From Trichuris trichiura (taxonomy: Eukaryota; Nematoda; Enoplea; Trichinellida; Trichuridae): 64,000 nt of DNA. The stretch lies in contig JBAJFE010000004.1 of the NCBI GenBank assembly GCA_037903355.1, forward strand, positions 1,674,001 through 1,738,000. Direction: 5' to 3'. Each line of letters begins with the position of its first letter. The first letter of the stretch is position 1. A model generated the notes under the pieces. That model saw only the letters and a list, made by a program, of their open reading frames with translations. It was not told the DNA's origin and made no database searches. Position numbers and translations under genes: made by a program. Positions 1-12,609 of this stretch are shown here, piece by piece.

Positions 1-318
1 TGCATATAAACTTTTAGGAATTTGTTGTTTTTCCCTTCGCGTTGGTGCATATCATACGAAAATTGCCCTTGTTTCCTACTCGTTCAGCATTCGTATTAAG
101 TGTTGTAAATTGTGAAATAGAAGCTATAGACAGTGACCATTTTCAGGCAGAATTTTCGGTCGCTTTTCACACGGACATTTTGGTAGCTTTGAAAGAACAA
201 TTCTCACTTTTTAGCCAGTAGTTTGCAGGCTATTAATAGTTTTAAAACTTATTTTTTATTTGAAAGCAGCGCCTCCGTGCATCAATCGGCTGCTCTTTTT
301 TATATGAACATCTTTTAG

Positions 319-3300
319 GGCGAAACGCTAAAATGAATCTCACTGGTCGAAGATCAATGGACGTTGGTTTACTCAGCACGAGCAAAATGTACATAGTGGA
401 AAATAGAATTTTTGTCTTTACGCCTCAGGTTAGCAGCAGTTTTTTGGCTACAGATAGTTCAGTTTTGTGTATTCGTTGCTCATTAACTCAGATATCGCCC
501 ATATTGTTTGTTTTGATTAATTGTTTTGTCTTGAATGGGGCGAGAGCCTTTCCGCGCTTGGGATAACGCAAAACTTCACCCTGTGCTAACAAATTTAATT
601 TTCAGTGACATTGTTTAAGCGATTATTAATTTTTATGCAGAAAAATAGAGCGCCGTTAATGATCTTGTCTTTTTCTGCCGCCTGACAGTTTAAGAAATGC
701 AGGTTTCTTTCTAGCAAGCATCCCGTCAACCTGTCGTGCCCTTGCCGGCGAATATAGCAGCCATATTGTTCTGTTCTTACTTAAGTCTAGAATGAAATAT
801 AAGCTTTATGTTTGGATTTAGGCTTAAGTAAAGACAGAACTGCCGCCCGGCTAACTTACAGTATGACGGTGGGGCTGCTAAGAGTCAATATTCTGACTTA
901 ACGCTTTTAAGCTTTCTTATAAGTAGTTTGTTAAGTTTTCTGCTCGACATTTTTGGACTTTTTCAAAATGCAGTTTTATTTGTCAATCTCATCTACTTTG
1001 CATTTTGATAACACGCGGTGTATTGCTTTCATTACCAATCCGATCGTTGCCAAATCTGGCCAAGTTTTATTGTTCAGTGCCGGTAGAACGTTTGAATACC
1101 AAATTATTAGTCGTCTTGGTAAAATTGAACTTAATAGAGCTCGTAAAAGAAACGTCTTGTCAAATTCACGTTTTAAGTTGATTGATTCTCGCATTTGAAC
1201 TGAGTTACAATTTTTCCTACTCTTACGTACGGAAAAATGCTCCTTGAAAACTTTTGTTTGCAGTTCCTTGACTGGAGTCGCTTCTACTTGACACACGACC
1301 TGAACATTTTGATCGACACAATGAAATCTGAACTACTATACGTAAAGACGACTTGGAATGTTCCTGGGCGGCCGTTGGTTGTTTTTGTATTTTCTAGCGC
1401 TATGGTAACAGGTAGCCAATGCTGTCAAATGATTCTGTATGGCGCTGAGTTTCGCTTGACGTTTTAAGGAGCTACCGAAGATAAGCAGGTACCACTTGGA
1501 ATGATTGGCGCATTGAAAAAGATCAAAAGTGGTTACCTTTCGGGCACCAGGTTGTTATGACAACTTCATCTTAGCGCGTTTGCGCAAAATTGCCTATTTG
1601 TATCAACTTTAGAACAGTTATGGGAAAAATAGGCGACTTTGTCACCACAAGTTGCATTACGAAGTTGCATTTTCTTTCTGTGGACGAAAGTATTGCTACA
1701 ATTGTTCGTTAATGTAATTGCATAATTCGATATCCTTATGGCATAGATGTTGACCCAGAGATGCGAGTTTTTTTGAGCGGCATTCTTCACGGGCCCCAAA
1801 GACCAGCTCTTGTATTGCTGCAACGACGGAAAAGCGTCAGTCAAGAACAAGCAATAGCTATGCCAGCATACGTGCGCGGTATATCTCAGAGGCACAAATC
1901 TATAGTCTTGGACCCTAATGATATCGGTGCGTAAATGCGGCGTTCATTTCGTTCATTCTGGAAATTTCTTAACTAGTCTTGTTGAAATTGCATTATTTAG
2001 CTCTGATTAAGCTGCGGATCAATGGAGGAACAGAAAGTCGTCGAAGCAGCTCTGGTCGAGATGAGCATCGAGGGTCGGAGGATGGTAGCGATACAACTCC
2101 TCGTGCTTCTCCAGATCGTGAAGAAGTTCCAGCTATTCCGATTCCTCTGCTTAGGTCACCTCCTCGAGAAAGACATTTATCTAGGACACGCTCACGAAGC
2201 CCATCAAACAAGCAAGCACCTTTAACATTGCTTTCTTTTCTGAAAATTTGTCCTTATAGGTATGCAGATTACGCTAGTCTTAATGAAGTGCAGTGCACCG
2301 AGCTTGTGGACATGCTACTGGAAACTGATCTGTTGGAAGAACAAGCGGATATCGTACTGTATCTTTGGGCAAAGAAGTAGGAGAAATAAACAGAGCGTTA
2401 TCCTATGAAGTATTGCATTTAACAATATTTCCAGAGGACCTGACTGGAACACCAGACTAGGAGGTAGGTCCAATGTTCCCGTCAAAAAGCTTGTCGAAGA
2501 AATCTACGAAAAGGTTAGCATTTCTGCTTTTTCGTTGTAGCACTGAATAACACGCGTTCACGACCTTTAGGCATCTCGAGAACGCTGCTGGTGGTTGGTC
2601 CGCTATACTGCTGGCTTGCTGAAGAAAGTGACGGAAATTTTGACTAACGTATTGAATTTTCGTTGCGCAACTTTCCACGATCATTATGATTATTTTAGGC
2701 TGTAACCGCTTTGCTTATCCGCCAAAAACAAATAACCATCGGTATGCCAACAATTCGCGAAGAGAGGATAGTAAGCCCATTGCTCCCCGAAGAGCTGCTT
2801 AAGCTTATTCGAAATATTATTGGCGACGATGAATGTGGAATCATGATCACGCAGGTAAATTTTCAACTTTTTGTCCACTTGTTAAATTGGTGGCAAAAAA
2901 AGTAAAACAGCATTATACATGCGGCTGAAGCGTTTTGTCTTTTGCTTTATCTTCATTTTGCAATTCCTCTTCTAGCTAAATGACGAATCTTGCAGGCGTT
3001 GACACCCGTGATTACTTATATGGCATTTGAGCTTACGCTTACATATTAACTTGTGACTTGAGATGATCTATTGCCTAGACGTAGTTTTGCAAAAGATTTT
3101 GCATGATCAAGTTCTGATTAGATAGCAAAATCCGGCGGATGGAAGCTGCACGCAGTTCAGAAAGATAGGTACTTGATTATCATTAATTTGTATTTGGCCA
3201 CTTGTATTAAATCGCTGCTGGATTGAAAAACTGGTCATCCTATGAATACAGCACTATAGTTAAATCGTAGAAATAAATTCTGCTCTGCGTTTATTGCAAG

Positions 3301-5018
3301 TCAGTCCAGCGCCCAATTAGCTGGCGAGGGCAAATGTTCGCCCTTTAGGTCTTATGTTTGAGATGCTTTCCAATTTCTGTTATAAGACTAAATTTCTATT
3401 GGTTAGTAGATTCTTGCATTGATAGCAAATTTTTTCTCGCGATTTGGAATCATATTAAGTACACTTTCTACTTGTAATTTTTCATAGAAAACCATTAGTT
3501 TTTAAGTCCCTGCGCTGACGTTTAACTTTATGATTTTAGCACAGTAACTTCGGTGCTTTAGAAAGCACTTACGAAGTTATCTTGTAATAATTTTGAATAA
3601 TCACTCCAAAAGCTCCCTATATGCTTTTTACAAAGCTTGGCCTATAACAAAGATTCTATATAATCTGTGAACTTCCACATGCGACTTAGATGCTTAGTCT
3701 AAAGTGTGTGTTAAACGACAAGAGACAGCAAAGGTTGGATTTCTTTTCTGATGACTTGTTCGTTCAGGAGGTGCTTATATACCTTGGTATGTTCATACGA
3801 ACGGAACCACATCTTTTCACGGAAATGATGCGTCTTCGTGTTGGACTAATCATTCAGGTCATGATTTCGGAACTCGCCCGAGGACTGCGCATTTCCGGTA
3901 CGCTTATTTCACTTTTTAAGTTGTATCTATGGATCATGTATCGTTCACGAGCTCCCCTTCAAAATATAGCAATAATATTTTGGCACAGCCTTTTATCATG
4001 GTATGTTCAGGTGAAGAAGCTGCAACGCAAGTGACAAACCTGAGCCCTTACGAATTGAAAACACTTCTGCATCACATACTTAGCGGAAAGGAAATGTCCG
4101 GTAACCCCGTGTTAACGAAATTTCCATAGTTTAATCTGATGTCATAGAGGGGAATGAGGAAAATACTGAACTTATCACCTATACTGCTAAAACTAAAGCG
4201 GAAAAGACTGGTATATTACGTTTGCAGAAGCAGCTGAAGCAGCGTAAAGTTAGTTTGCGGTTTTTAAATATTACGAAGTTTCCTCAAGCACCAGTTGTTT
4301 GCAGATGTTTGCCGACGATACCGAATTTGAAGATATGAATCCCGAACAGAGCATTAACTGGTTGCAATGGTTACGCCGGCGTAGAATTGATGGAGCGTTA
4401 AACAGGGTGCCTCCTGATTTCTACTCGAGAATTTGGCGCCTTTTGCGTACGTGCGAAGGCGTAATAGTAGGCGGTCAAGTACTGCACAGAAATTTAACTC
4501 AAGAGGTAATGGTTTGGTCGGTCGACGAAACTGTATGTGTACACAATTTTTGTAGATGACTACTGGAGAATATAAGTTCGCACTGACCGTCGAATCAGTG
4601 CTGAACAAAATTCCTGATCCAGAGTACAGGCAGTTGCTGGTTGAAGTGATGATGGTGCTAACATTGGTCAGCGAAACCCATACAAATTTGTCGCTGGGTA
4701 CAGGCCTTGTCAATGCGGACAACATCGTGCGGAAGGCGAACGAAATCTTTCTTGCCGATCAAGTGACACAATACATATGCTTTGTTTCAATAGTTAGACA
4801 ATCTTTTCCCCACCATTTAGAAAGCAGAAAAGGGTGATGCCATGGCTTGCTGTTGTATCGAAGAAAAAAAAGGTTCTTGCGGCGGCGCTCATGGTATATG
4901 TAAGCACTTCTACGATTCGCCACCTTCCGGTCGTTATGGAACTATAACGTACATGTGCAGAGGGGTTGTCTGCTTAGTGCCACAACTTGGAGATGAAATT
5001 GAATGCTCCGTATCCTGA
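319..5018 (+). CDS. PHKA: Phosphorylase b kinase regulatory subunit alpha, C-terminal part (15 exons, 5'-incomplete)
   Basis: Regulatory subunit of phosphorylase kinase, which activates glycogen phosphorylase. Exons: 319-428, 1264-1411, 1469-1550, 1613-1689, 1747-1926, 2001-2376, 2435-2513, 2571-2648, 2699-2854, 3768-3897, 4011-4100, 4148-4248, 4305-4505, 4556-4762, 4821-5018. All have GT-AG borders and compatible phases, giving 736 residues. Family blocks appear in order: the 'TSKMY..FTPQ' and 'TWNVPGRP' segments, '[15 protein letters not shown]', an Arg/Ser-rich linker (about 2030-2220), '[10 protein letters not shown]', '[19 protein letters not shown]', '[19 protein letters not shown]', '[13 protein letters not shown]', '[19 protein letters not shown]' and '[13 protein letters not shown]'. 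The protein ends in CSVS, a CaaX box. Vertebrate alpha subunits are about 1220 residues, so the glucoamylase-like N-terminal third is before the window; the first exon enters mid-codon. The beta subunit is less likely given the C-terminal match, but not formally excluded. Confidence 0.93.
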
Positions 5019-5991
5019 CATTGTTTGTATAATACTAAGTAGGTTTTGCTCAGTGTTCCATAGCGAATGTAGAATGATTTATTCCTCACAGTTGCGGAGC
5101 TAATGGAATGTTTTTTAAGCTTTCAATCTACGTTGGGTGCTTTCCTTGAAACCTCTTCTCTTCGCACTGTCTCGTCGCACTCTGCACATTTGCATATTAG
5201 ACATTGAAATGTTACTGTGAAATCTTTTAGCTTGTTCTTATTTTCAAGCATAATTTTCCAAGCAAGTTCAATGAAATTGTGTGTTAATGAAACTGACGTA
5301 TTGTAACAGATGATGTTGAGCATTGACCGAAGATATTCGCGTCTCGTTAATCCCGCAAAATTTTATCCTTTCTTAACTGGTGAAATTGCAGCTCGTCAGG
5401 TATCCATTTTTGGAAATGCCTATTTTAAGTGATTAGCTCGCGGCTCTTTTCAGCCGGAAAGCTGCAAGCTTTCATGAAGCTTTACCGGCTAGAACAAATT
5501 ACATTTTTCTTCTTTTTAATTATAAATTTGGATGATGAAAGAACTGGCTGGAATTGATAAAATAATTGGGTGATATATCACAAAGTCGTATTTTGCAACA
5601 TTATCCTGTTGATCGTGTGAGATCCTGAGTGTGTTTGCAAAAGCTTTACAGCTTTCAATTTTTTCAATTAAGTCAGAATGGCGAGACAGCCAGCTGAGCT
5701 TCAACTGAAAAGAATTCCGTCGTGTTACTCCCATGCAGCCCATCTTTTTCATGATTAATAGAATTCCAAATCGAGGCAATAATAAAAAGCGCGTCCTAAA
5801 CGCTGCGTTGCAGGTTAAAATCCCCAAGAAAGCTGGAATTCTTCCTTAACGTCATCAGGTATGTAGAACTGCGCTAGTCGCAATGATTTATTGAAAGTAT
5901 AATTTGTGACTGCTCAAAATTTTTTTTATGGCAAAGCAGTCAAGCTGATTAGCCTTTGAGACAATAATTCATAGTACAAAATGTTTCGTGT
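5019..5991. other. Intergenic, PHKA 3' end to CHK gene 1 3' end
   Basis: The two neighbouring genes converge here. I see no exon-like conserved peptide on either strand. TTTATT at 5887-5892 reads AATAAA on the minus strand, about 100 bases past the gene 1 stop, and is a plausible polyadenylation signal for that gene. No clear AATAAA follows the PHKA stop. Confidence 0.6.
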
Positions 5992-7994
5992 TTAGAAATT
6001 GAAAAATTTTGCCGCATCCTTGTAGTTCCCTGTTATTCTGTTTAAAAGGACTGCTTCTGTAGAAGGATTACCATAAGCTAAGGCTTCGATGAATTGCTTT
6101 GAAAATGTGACCATCATCAATGCGTAATACGATATTGCTCTTTCAAATACGCCATATGCTCTGTCAAAGGATACTGAATTCATCGTTCTTGGGGCTAACA
6201 TTTGCATTTTGTCGAAATAGCGGCGGAACACTTCCCTCATTGTTGAACGTCGCACTTCTGGATCCACATTGAATGAGTATAACCGACTAAGATCTTCCGC
6301 GAAAGATCCTTGATGACTCATTTGCCAATCAATTATTCCTGCAATGCGATCGCTGGTGGAATTGGTTTTGCTGTCCGCTTCAAAGAGGATATTGCTCGCC
6401 CAAAAATCGCCGTGCACAAAAACATCGGGAATCACCTTTCGATATTCCATAAATTCCTGGAAATATGATAACCATGTACATTCTAATTAATGGTGATTAT
6501 TCCGCACTACTCAGAATAACAGTACGTGATTATCATTTAAAGAATACTTATTGTGACGGTTTTCTGCACCATTTTATTTTCTGTGATAGCTGATAGTGCT
6601 TGACCTAATTAAGCTTTGACTTTTACTTAATGAGTGATCATGGCACCGTAAATATAAAACAAAATATCGTGAATCTTGAAAATGACGCTTCTTTTAACGA
6701 ATTTGTGAAAATGCATTATGGTTTTAGGGAAACTCGACCCGAGAAGTAAAGTGAAATGTTTACTTCTATAAAACCTACTTACGCGTTGAAAACTGGAATA
6801 GACGCTTCACAGATATGAATAAAATTTCACGTGTCGAATTTCCATGTCACCATTATGCATATAGTGAACACTGTATGATTCATTAACTACATTTATTTAA
6901 AAGTAACATTCCAGCTAACAAATAACTGGTGAAATTCAGAAGTGAGCAAGTTCGTCTATGCTAAGAATCTAATGTAGAAGAATACGTGTCCTACATATGC
7001 CCTTCATCTGAGCGCAAGTGCTGAAATGCTTACAGCGATAACTTTATCTTTGTTGCCCAGAGTTGAGCAAACCTTTTCCATATCGACGCATTTTAAGTGT
7101 GTGGAATATTTTTTGACAGAGTTTTCCAAGTCTGTACCAATAGAACTAAGGAAAGCTTCGAAGGTGTCCAAAAATACTTTCGCGTCAGGCAGTTCCTTTT
7201 TCCACTCGTACTGAGTATTTAATGACCATGCTTGCAATACCGCTAATGTCTCCGCACAGTTTATGAGTTGTCCCTTTGTCAAACTGTCCATCAAACCTGT
7301 AGTCCTTGCGCGAGGTGACAAATCTTCTATTGCTAAGAATTTGATTGAATTTTCACCTGCAATGTAGCATTTATAGGCACTCAATTTTCGGTGGTAGTCT
7401 ATCGAAAGTGGGAGAAACAGAAAGCAGCAAAAAATCCGTCGGTCGCAAACGCGATTTCAGATTATAAAGGGAAACCAACTGACCGTTAATGCATTCGATG
7501 TAGCACTTTGGGATAGGGATTTCGGGAGCTCTTTTTGACAGCAAGCGGTAAGCAGCGGATTCGACTCGTATTAATCTGTCAGCCTTAATTGCTTCATTCA
7601 TTTTCTCTGCCACCTTCGGCTGAAACTCCTCTGCCAGTTTATCAAGATACTCCTGCTTTGGCACTTTCACCAATACTCTCCCTGGACGATTCGCAGCTAG
7701 CCTGAAAACATGGAAATAACGCCATGGCTACTTGCAGTGCATTTGTTGGCGTAAGCAAATTAGTGATGCAGATCTTTGCCACTCGATCTTTTTCCTAGCA
7801 ACGGGAGTACGCACATACCCTGGCTCTTTCCAAATTAAAAAAACACGAAGTAGATCAGACGTATGCCCTCCGGAATCTTCAATTTTTTCCGCTGTCACTG
7901 ATTCAAGGCTTCCTGGGGTTACTTTTCCGGCAGCCACAAATGCTTGTTCAAGTATTTCTCCAGTTACGTTTGTTCCGCAAAGTGGTACGTTCAT
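5992..7994 (-). CDS. CHK/EcKinase-like small-molecule kinase, gene 1 (4 exons, intact)
   Basis: Predicted 393-residue kinase of the CHK-like (DUF1679/EcKinase) branch of the aminoglycoside phosphotransferase fold. Exons in transcript order: 7819-7994, 7484-7701, 7034-7356, 5992-6456, with intron phases 2, 1 and 0. The start was chosen because all eight paralogues begin with M-N/D-x-x-L-C-x-T. Visible motifs are a 'VLVKVP' strand with the likely ATP-binding Lys near residue 70, the catalytic loop HGDFWASN from about residue 254, and IIDWQ (metal-binding Asp about 282, equivalent to DFG). Insect relatives phosphorylate ecdysteroids or xenobiotics; the nematode substrate is unknown. No signal peptide or membrane segment, so probably cytosolic. 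It is the first gene of subfamily A (genes 1-3). Confidence 0.88.
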
Positions 7995-8059
7995 AGTGAA
8001 TGTTAAAATGCAGTCATCAGGTCGGAATAGCTTGTTCACGCAGTGCAGTCTCAGCAACC

Positions 8060-8880
8060 TGTTTCACCATGCTGAAGAAAATGACAAAGCGTATAGCACT
8101 CTGAATAAGCTACATAATCAATAAAATGGTGCTCAATCCAATGTACACATTAAAAGTGATGTTGTATTGGTCTCTTGGAAAGCATATCTAATGTTAAATA
8201 AGCATCTGAATTAATACGACGCACCCACTGAAGCGCTTTTGCTAAAGAGCCGAAACGTAGAGTGGGAACCACCTTCTGCAATCTCAGGTGTTTTATTACC
8301 TTTGCTTTCAGTAGTCCCACGTCGTTTTGCAGAAGAAATTTTTATCACTTCGTGTCAGCATAGATTAGTGTTGTTTGCTTTCCTTGATACTTCTGTTGCT
8401 GGCAGGCGCTGCTCAAATCATACCCTATTTAAGCGAAGTGAACAACTTTAACAAACTTAATTATCTCAGAATGGTGAAACAAGTCTGCGTAGCAGTTTAT
8501 TGTGTAAACCTGTTTCGTTCCGCTTTTTATGTTCACAATATTGACAGCGTGTTTTAATTTCAGGAATGTTCCACTTCCGACGTTGTTTTTTATTTGACAC
8601 TTGATTCCCGTAACGGTTATTTGTTTGGGATATGTATTCAAAATGTCAATGTGCATTATCAGATTTGCACAAGAGTTTTTTCTAGTAGTTACGAGAAGTA
8701 ATGAAGTAAATATGGATAGCATTATTAAGAGTGTTTTCATGCGAAGCGAAACGCCTTTTGGCTTTGGCAGTCTTACATCGAGCAGCGTAATACAGAAAGT
8801 TTTAGAAGGAGTGATCACTACACAGACCCTTCCAGAGTGTGACAATAGAAAAAAAATCACTTTCTGAGGCATATTTCAAT
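8060..8880. repeat. Upstream repeat of gene 1, copy A
   Basis: This non-coding stretch upstream of gene 1 recurs upstream of gene 2 at about 12610-13440, with frequent substitutions and few indels. It marks the duplication that made genes 1 and 2. A shorter third relative lies at about 9940-10200. Copies A and B both keep a plus-strand ATG followed by a hydrophobic leader (8375 and 12932) and an NFNK.N.LRMVKQ stretch, but the frames diverge afterwards and no consistent gene structure follows. Confidence 0.7.
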
Positions 8881-10425
8881 TTTCAACCGTTTTTTAAAAT
8901 TTGTTACGCTTTTATTTTCAGGGTTCATTCCGGTTACTTTGCAGTGCAAACCTAAGTCGCTTCGTTTCAGCTTATTAAACGTAGCGACAGTATGATTTAT
9001 AACGAAATGCAGGTACGTCCTGGACAATTTCAGGGTCCAGTTTTCGCCCGCTGTTTACACATTTGAAAATTAGGTTGCTCTTAACAGATAAGGAAGACAA
9101 ACGAGCTGTTCAATAGGTATGGAAGAATTTTTAGAGGTGAACAAGTCTGCACAGCATCGCTTGTCATCTTGAATGAAGTTGAACAAAGATGAGTGATGCT
9201 AAGCGGAGTTGTAGAGTGCAGGATAGCTTTCATGGAGCGACTGTTCCCCCTTTTGAAAAACGTAATGGAAACTGTTTACGTTTGATGCCTCTGCAGCGTC
9301 AATTTTATGATGACGGGCATACAGTCGCTGGTGTACGAAGTCACTTCATCATCCGCAAAGAATGCTATGCGCTGCCTTACCCTTACAAAAATCATGCGTG
9401 CGAGAGAAAGGAGCTTTGCGTTTCGTCCACGGCTTATCAAGTCTTCAGATTGGCGCCATCGGTGGTGTCAGCATAAATTAGCATAATACTTTTTTTTGGT
9501 GTTGATTATGCTCCTCTTTGCTCCTCACTACGTGTCGTTTTTGCGGGACATACGTTTCATAACTGATGTTTACCGTGACATTTGCTTGATAGCATGTAAA
9601 ACATGTAACAATATAATGGTACTCAAGGTTTACGGGTTGAGTTAGGAAGGCGGAGCTCTCTGTCACAGTCTTGTTCAAGTAGGCAAAGTAAACAAGATAG
9701 ATCTCATTAGCACATTTAAAGAGACGCTATGCTCTCTTATCCAATCCGGTTGGAGATAAGCACTTGAATTGGCAATGCGCACTCGCTGTATTCAACGTCA
9801 TGCTGCGAGAGACCTGAAAATTAATGTGGAATATCTTATTGCGCAGTCTAACTGTATCTGCTTGCCATAAAGAAATAGCCGTCTGCAACGACGAATTCTT
9901 TTTGTTGGACAGTTGGGACAGCGGGAATTTCTTATCATTTTCGGTCAACACAGATAAGCGTCACGTTTGCCTTTCCTGATACCGATAATGCTGATATATA
10001 CCAGTGAAGATAAACTGTCCGTGGTTATTGATACTAGATAACGTCAACAAAATTAATCGCTTGAGATTGCTAAAGCAAATCCTGAGCGCAATATTTAATG
10101 TTCATCTTTTTCAATCCGCTTTTCACATTCAAAGGAAGACAGAGAATGTTAAGGTGAAATCGATTTCAACTGAAGCGGCAATATCCGTTGGGCGGATCCT
10201 ATGAGAGTTACCGCTGTTTTATCGACATAATCTTCATGAAATTAGTTTCATATTTTCTTCAGAAATATTGCTAAGTAGGGCCTTCAGAACTTCGCTTTAT
10301 TGCTCCAAGTTTCGTATAAATTCACTCTGATAGTAATTTGAAACTGTTTAAATTCAATTTCATTTGGAAGCAGTCAAACTAATAAGCCCTTAGGGGGAAT
10401 TGTACATGATACGTGCCCTTCACGG
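8881..10425. other. Intergenic between genes 1 and 2
   Basis: No convincing gene. A plus-strand open frame at 9189-9476 (95 codons) aligns only in part with the same position downstream of the gene 2 repeat, where it is not preserved, so I treat it as chance. At 9940-10200 there is a partial third copy of the upstream repeat. TTTATT at 10296-10301 is a likely polyadenylation signal for gene 2 on the minus strand. Confidence 0.5.
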
Positions 10426-12551
10426 TTAGAAGTTGAAAAATTTCGCTGCGTCCTTGTAATTTTCCACTGCTCTGTTCAACAGGGCAGCTTCTTTGGTACG
10501 ATTACCGTCTGCCATATTCGAGAGTTGGTTTGCAAACATGACCATTATCAGCGCATTGTAAGACATTGTTTTTTCAAATATGCAATAGGCACGTTCGAAG
10601 GATGTTGAGTTCACCTTCTCCGGAGCCAGCGTCTGCATTCTTTTGAAATAGCAGAGGAAAACTTCTTTCATGGTTGAACGACGCATATCTGGATCAACAT
10701 TGGTGCAGTATAACCGGCAAAGATCTGCCGCGAAGGATCCCTGATGACTCATTTGCCAATCGATTATTCCAGCTACGCGATCGCCGACTGAATTGGTTTT
10801 GCTGTCCACTTCAAACAGGATATTGTTCGCCCAAAAATCACCATGCACAAAAACCTCAGGAATAACATTTCGAAATTCAGTCATTTCCTGAACATAGAAC
10901 GAGTACATGTACGTTCAAAAAGGTTCATTCGTTTTTACTTTAACATTTTTAAAATTCGCCTCAAAAAGTCCACTTGCTCATTCTGACATATTTTTTAAAC
11001 GTAATTATGTTTTTTCAATTCATCTGACTGGTTTTGTTGACATACTTCCATTCAGTTCCTCCTAACGTTTTTCTTTGAATTTCAACGACACATTCCCTAA
11101 TTATATTCCCATCGACAGTTTAAGGCTAACTGTAAACCTTCCAATACTCTCTCCCTATTTCATTTCAAACCTTTCATTTCACTACGGCATGGTAACTAAC
11201 ACTTTCCTATACTACATTTTCGATGCAGCTTTAAAAGCGACAATGATCTCGGTTTGTTCATCATAACGGTTTAAATATTGCACAACGGATTGGTTTCTTA
11301 GCTATCTTCTGCAATATTTTATTTTCTATGATGGCTGGCAATTTCTATTAGATAAAGTTTTGATTAATATGTTATCAATTCTCGTTTAAAAACAAAATAT
11401 TGTGAACATTAATCTAATCCATTATTTAAACTAATTTTAAAACGATATTCCACAGAGTAACTGTTAGACTTCAGGTAACACTCTGTTCGTTTGCGCTAAG
11501 AAAATAACGCAGAAAATAAGTGTCTTAAATGCGCACTTCATTTGAGTGCATGTGCTCCTGACGATAAGCTTTGAAATACTTACAGCGATAACTTTTTCTC
11601 TGTCACTCAGAAGTGAGCAAACCTTTTCCACGTCGACGCACTTCAAATGGACGGGATATTTTTTGACTGAGTCTTTCAGCTGGTTACTACTGGCAGCTAA
11701 TGCAGCTTGAAACATGCCTACAAACCATTCTAAGCCCGGCAGTTCCCTTCTCCATTCACACTGAGTGTTCAATGACCATGCATGCAATGCTGCTAACGTC
11801 TCCGCACAGTTCATAAGCTGTCCCTTTGTCAGACTACACGCGATGTCTGCATTTTTTGCGCGATGCGACAAATCTTCTATTGCTAGGAATTTCGTTGAAC
11901 TTCCTTCTGCAATTTAGCATTTATAAGCAGTCACTTTACGAAAGTGACCTTTCAAAATTGGAAGAAACATAAACTAGAAAAAAAGTTCACCATATTTTGA
12001 TGCGTCATTTTAGTTTTTTACGGAAAGATCTGCTGTATAAAAAAATCAGCTGACCGTTATCCCATGTGGCGTAGCACTTTGGAATGGGCACTCCGGTAAC
12101 TTCTGTTGAAAGCATGCGGTAGATAGTGGATTCGATTCGCGCCAGTTTCCTAATGTTAAACAGTTCATTGAATTTCTTTGTCATTTCTGAACCAAGTGTC
12201 ATTGCCAGCTTGTCGATGTGTTCTTGCTTTGGAATCTTTACCAATATTCTCACGGGAAGAGTCGCCGTCTGTCTAAAAAAATGTATATAGTACTATAGGC
12301 ACATGGTTACGATGACCAGCGAAGTAGATCTTTACAGCTTCAAATTTTGCCTAGCAGCGCGAATATGCAATATACCCTGGCTTTTTCCAAAATAAAAAAA
12401 CACGAAGTAGATCAGACGTATGCCCTCCGGAATCTTTAATCCTTTCCGCTGTCACTGATTCAAGGCTTCCCGAGGTTACTTTTCCGGCAGCCACAAATGC
12501 TTGCTCAAGCATTTCTCCAGTTAAGTCTGTTCCGCAAAGTGGTACGTTCAT
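10426..12551 (-). CDS. CHK/EcKinase-like small-molecule kinase, gene 2 (4 exons, intact)
   Basis: Predicted 392-residue paralogue of gene 1. Exons in transcript order: 12376-12551, 12055-12272, 11584-11906, 10426-10887. The first three have exactly the lengths of gene 1 (176, 218, 323 bases) and the same phases. The catalytic loop reads HGDFWANN at about residue 254, followed by IIDWQ. The N-terminal peptide starting MNVPLCGT is almost the same as in gene 1, whereas exon 2 has drifted more. This contrast, with the shared upstream repeat, suggests a fairly recent tandem duplication. I see no frameshift or lost splice site. Confidence 0.87.
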
Positions 12552-12609
12552 AGTGAATGCTGAAATACAATCATTAGGTCAGAACAGCTTAATCACGCAG
12601 TGCAATCTC

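Noticed and set aside
1566..2684. Minus-strand open frames opposite the PHKA exons (for example 1566-1895 and 2457-2684)
   Set aside because: They lie antisense to well-supported PHKA exons, have no domain and are explained by the coding constraint of the plus strand.
5123..5827. Minus-strand frames between PHKA and gene 1 as small genes
   Set aside because: No conserved motif, no paralogue elsewhere in the array, and composition typical of AT-rich spacer.
9189..9476. 95-codon plus-strand frame between genes 1 and 2 as a gene
   Set aside because: The related position downstream of gene 2 has a different frame with stops; no splice logic and no known domain.
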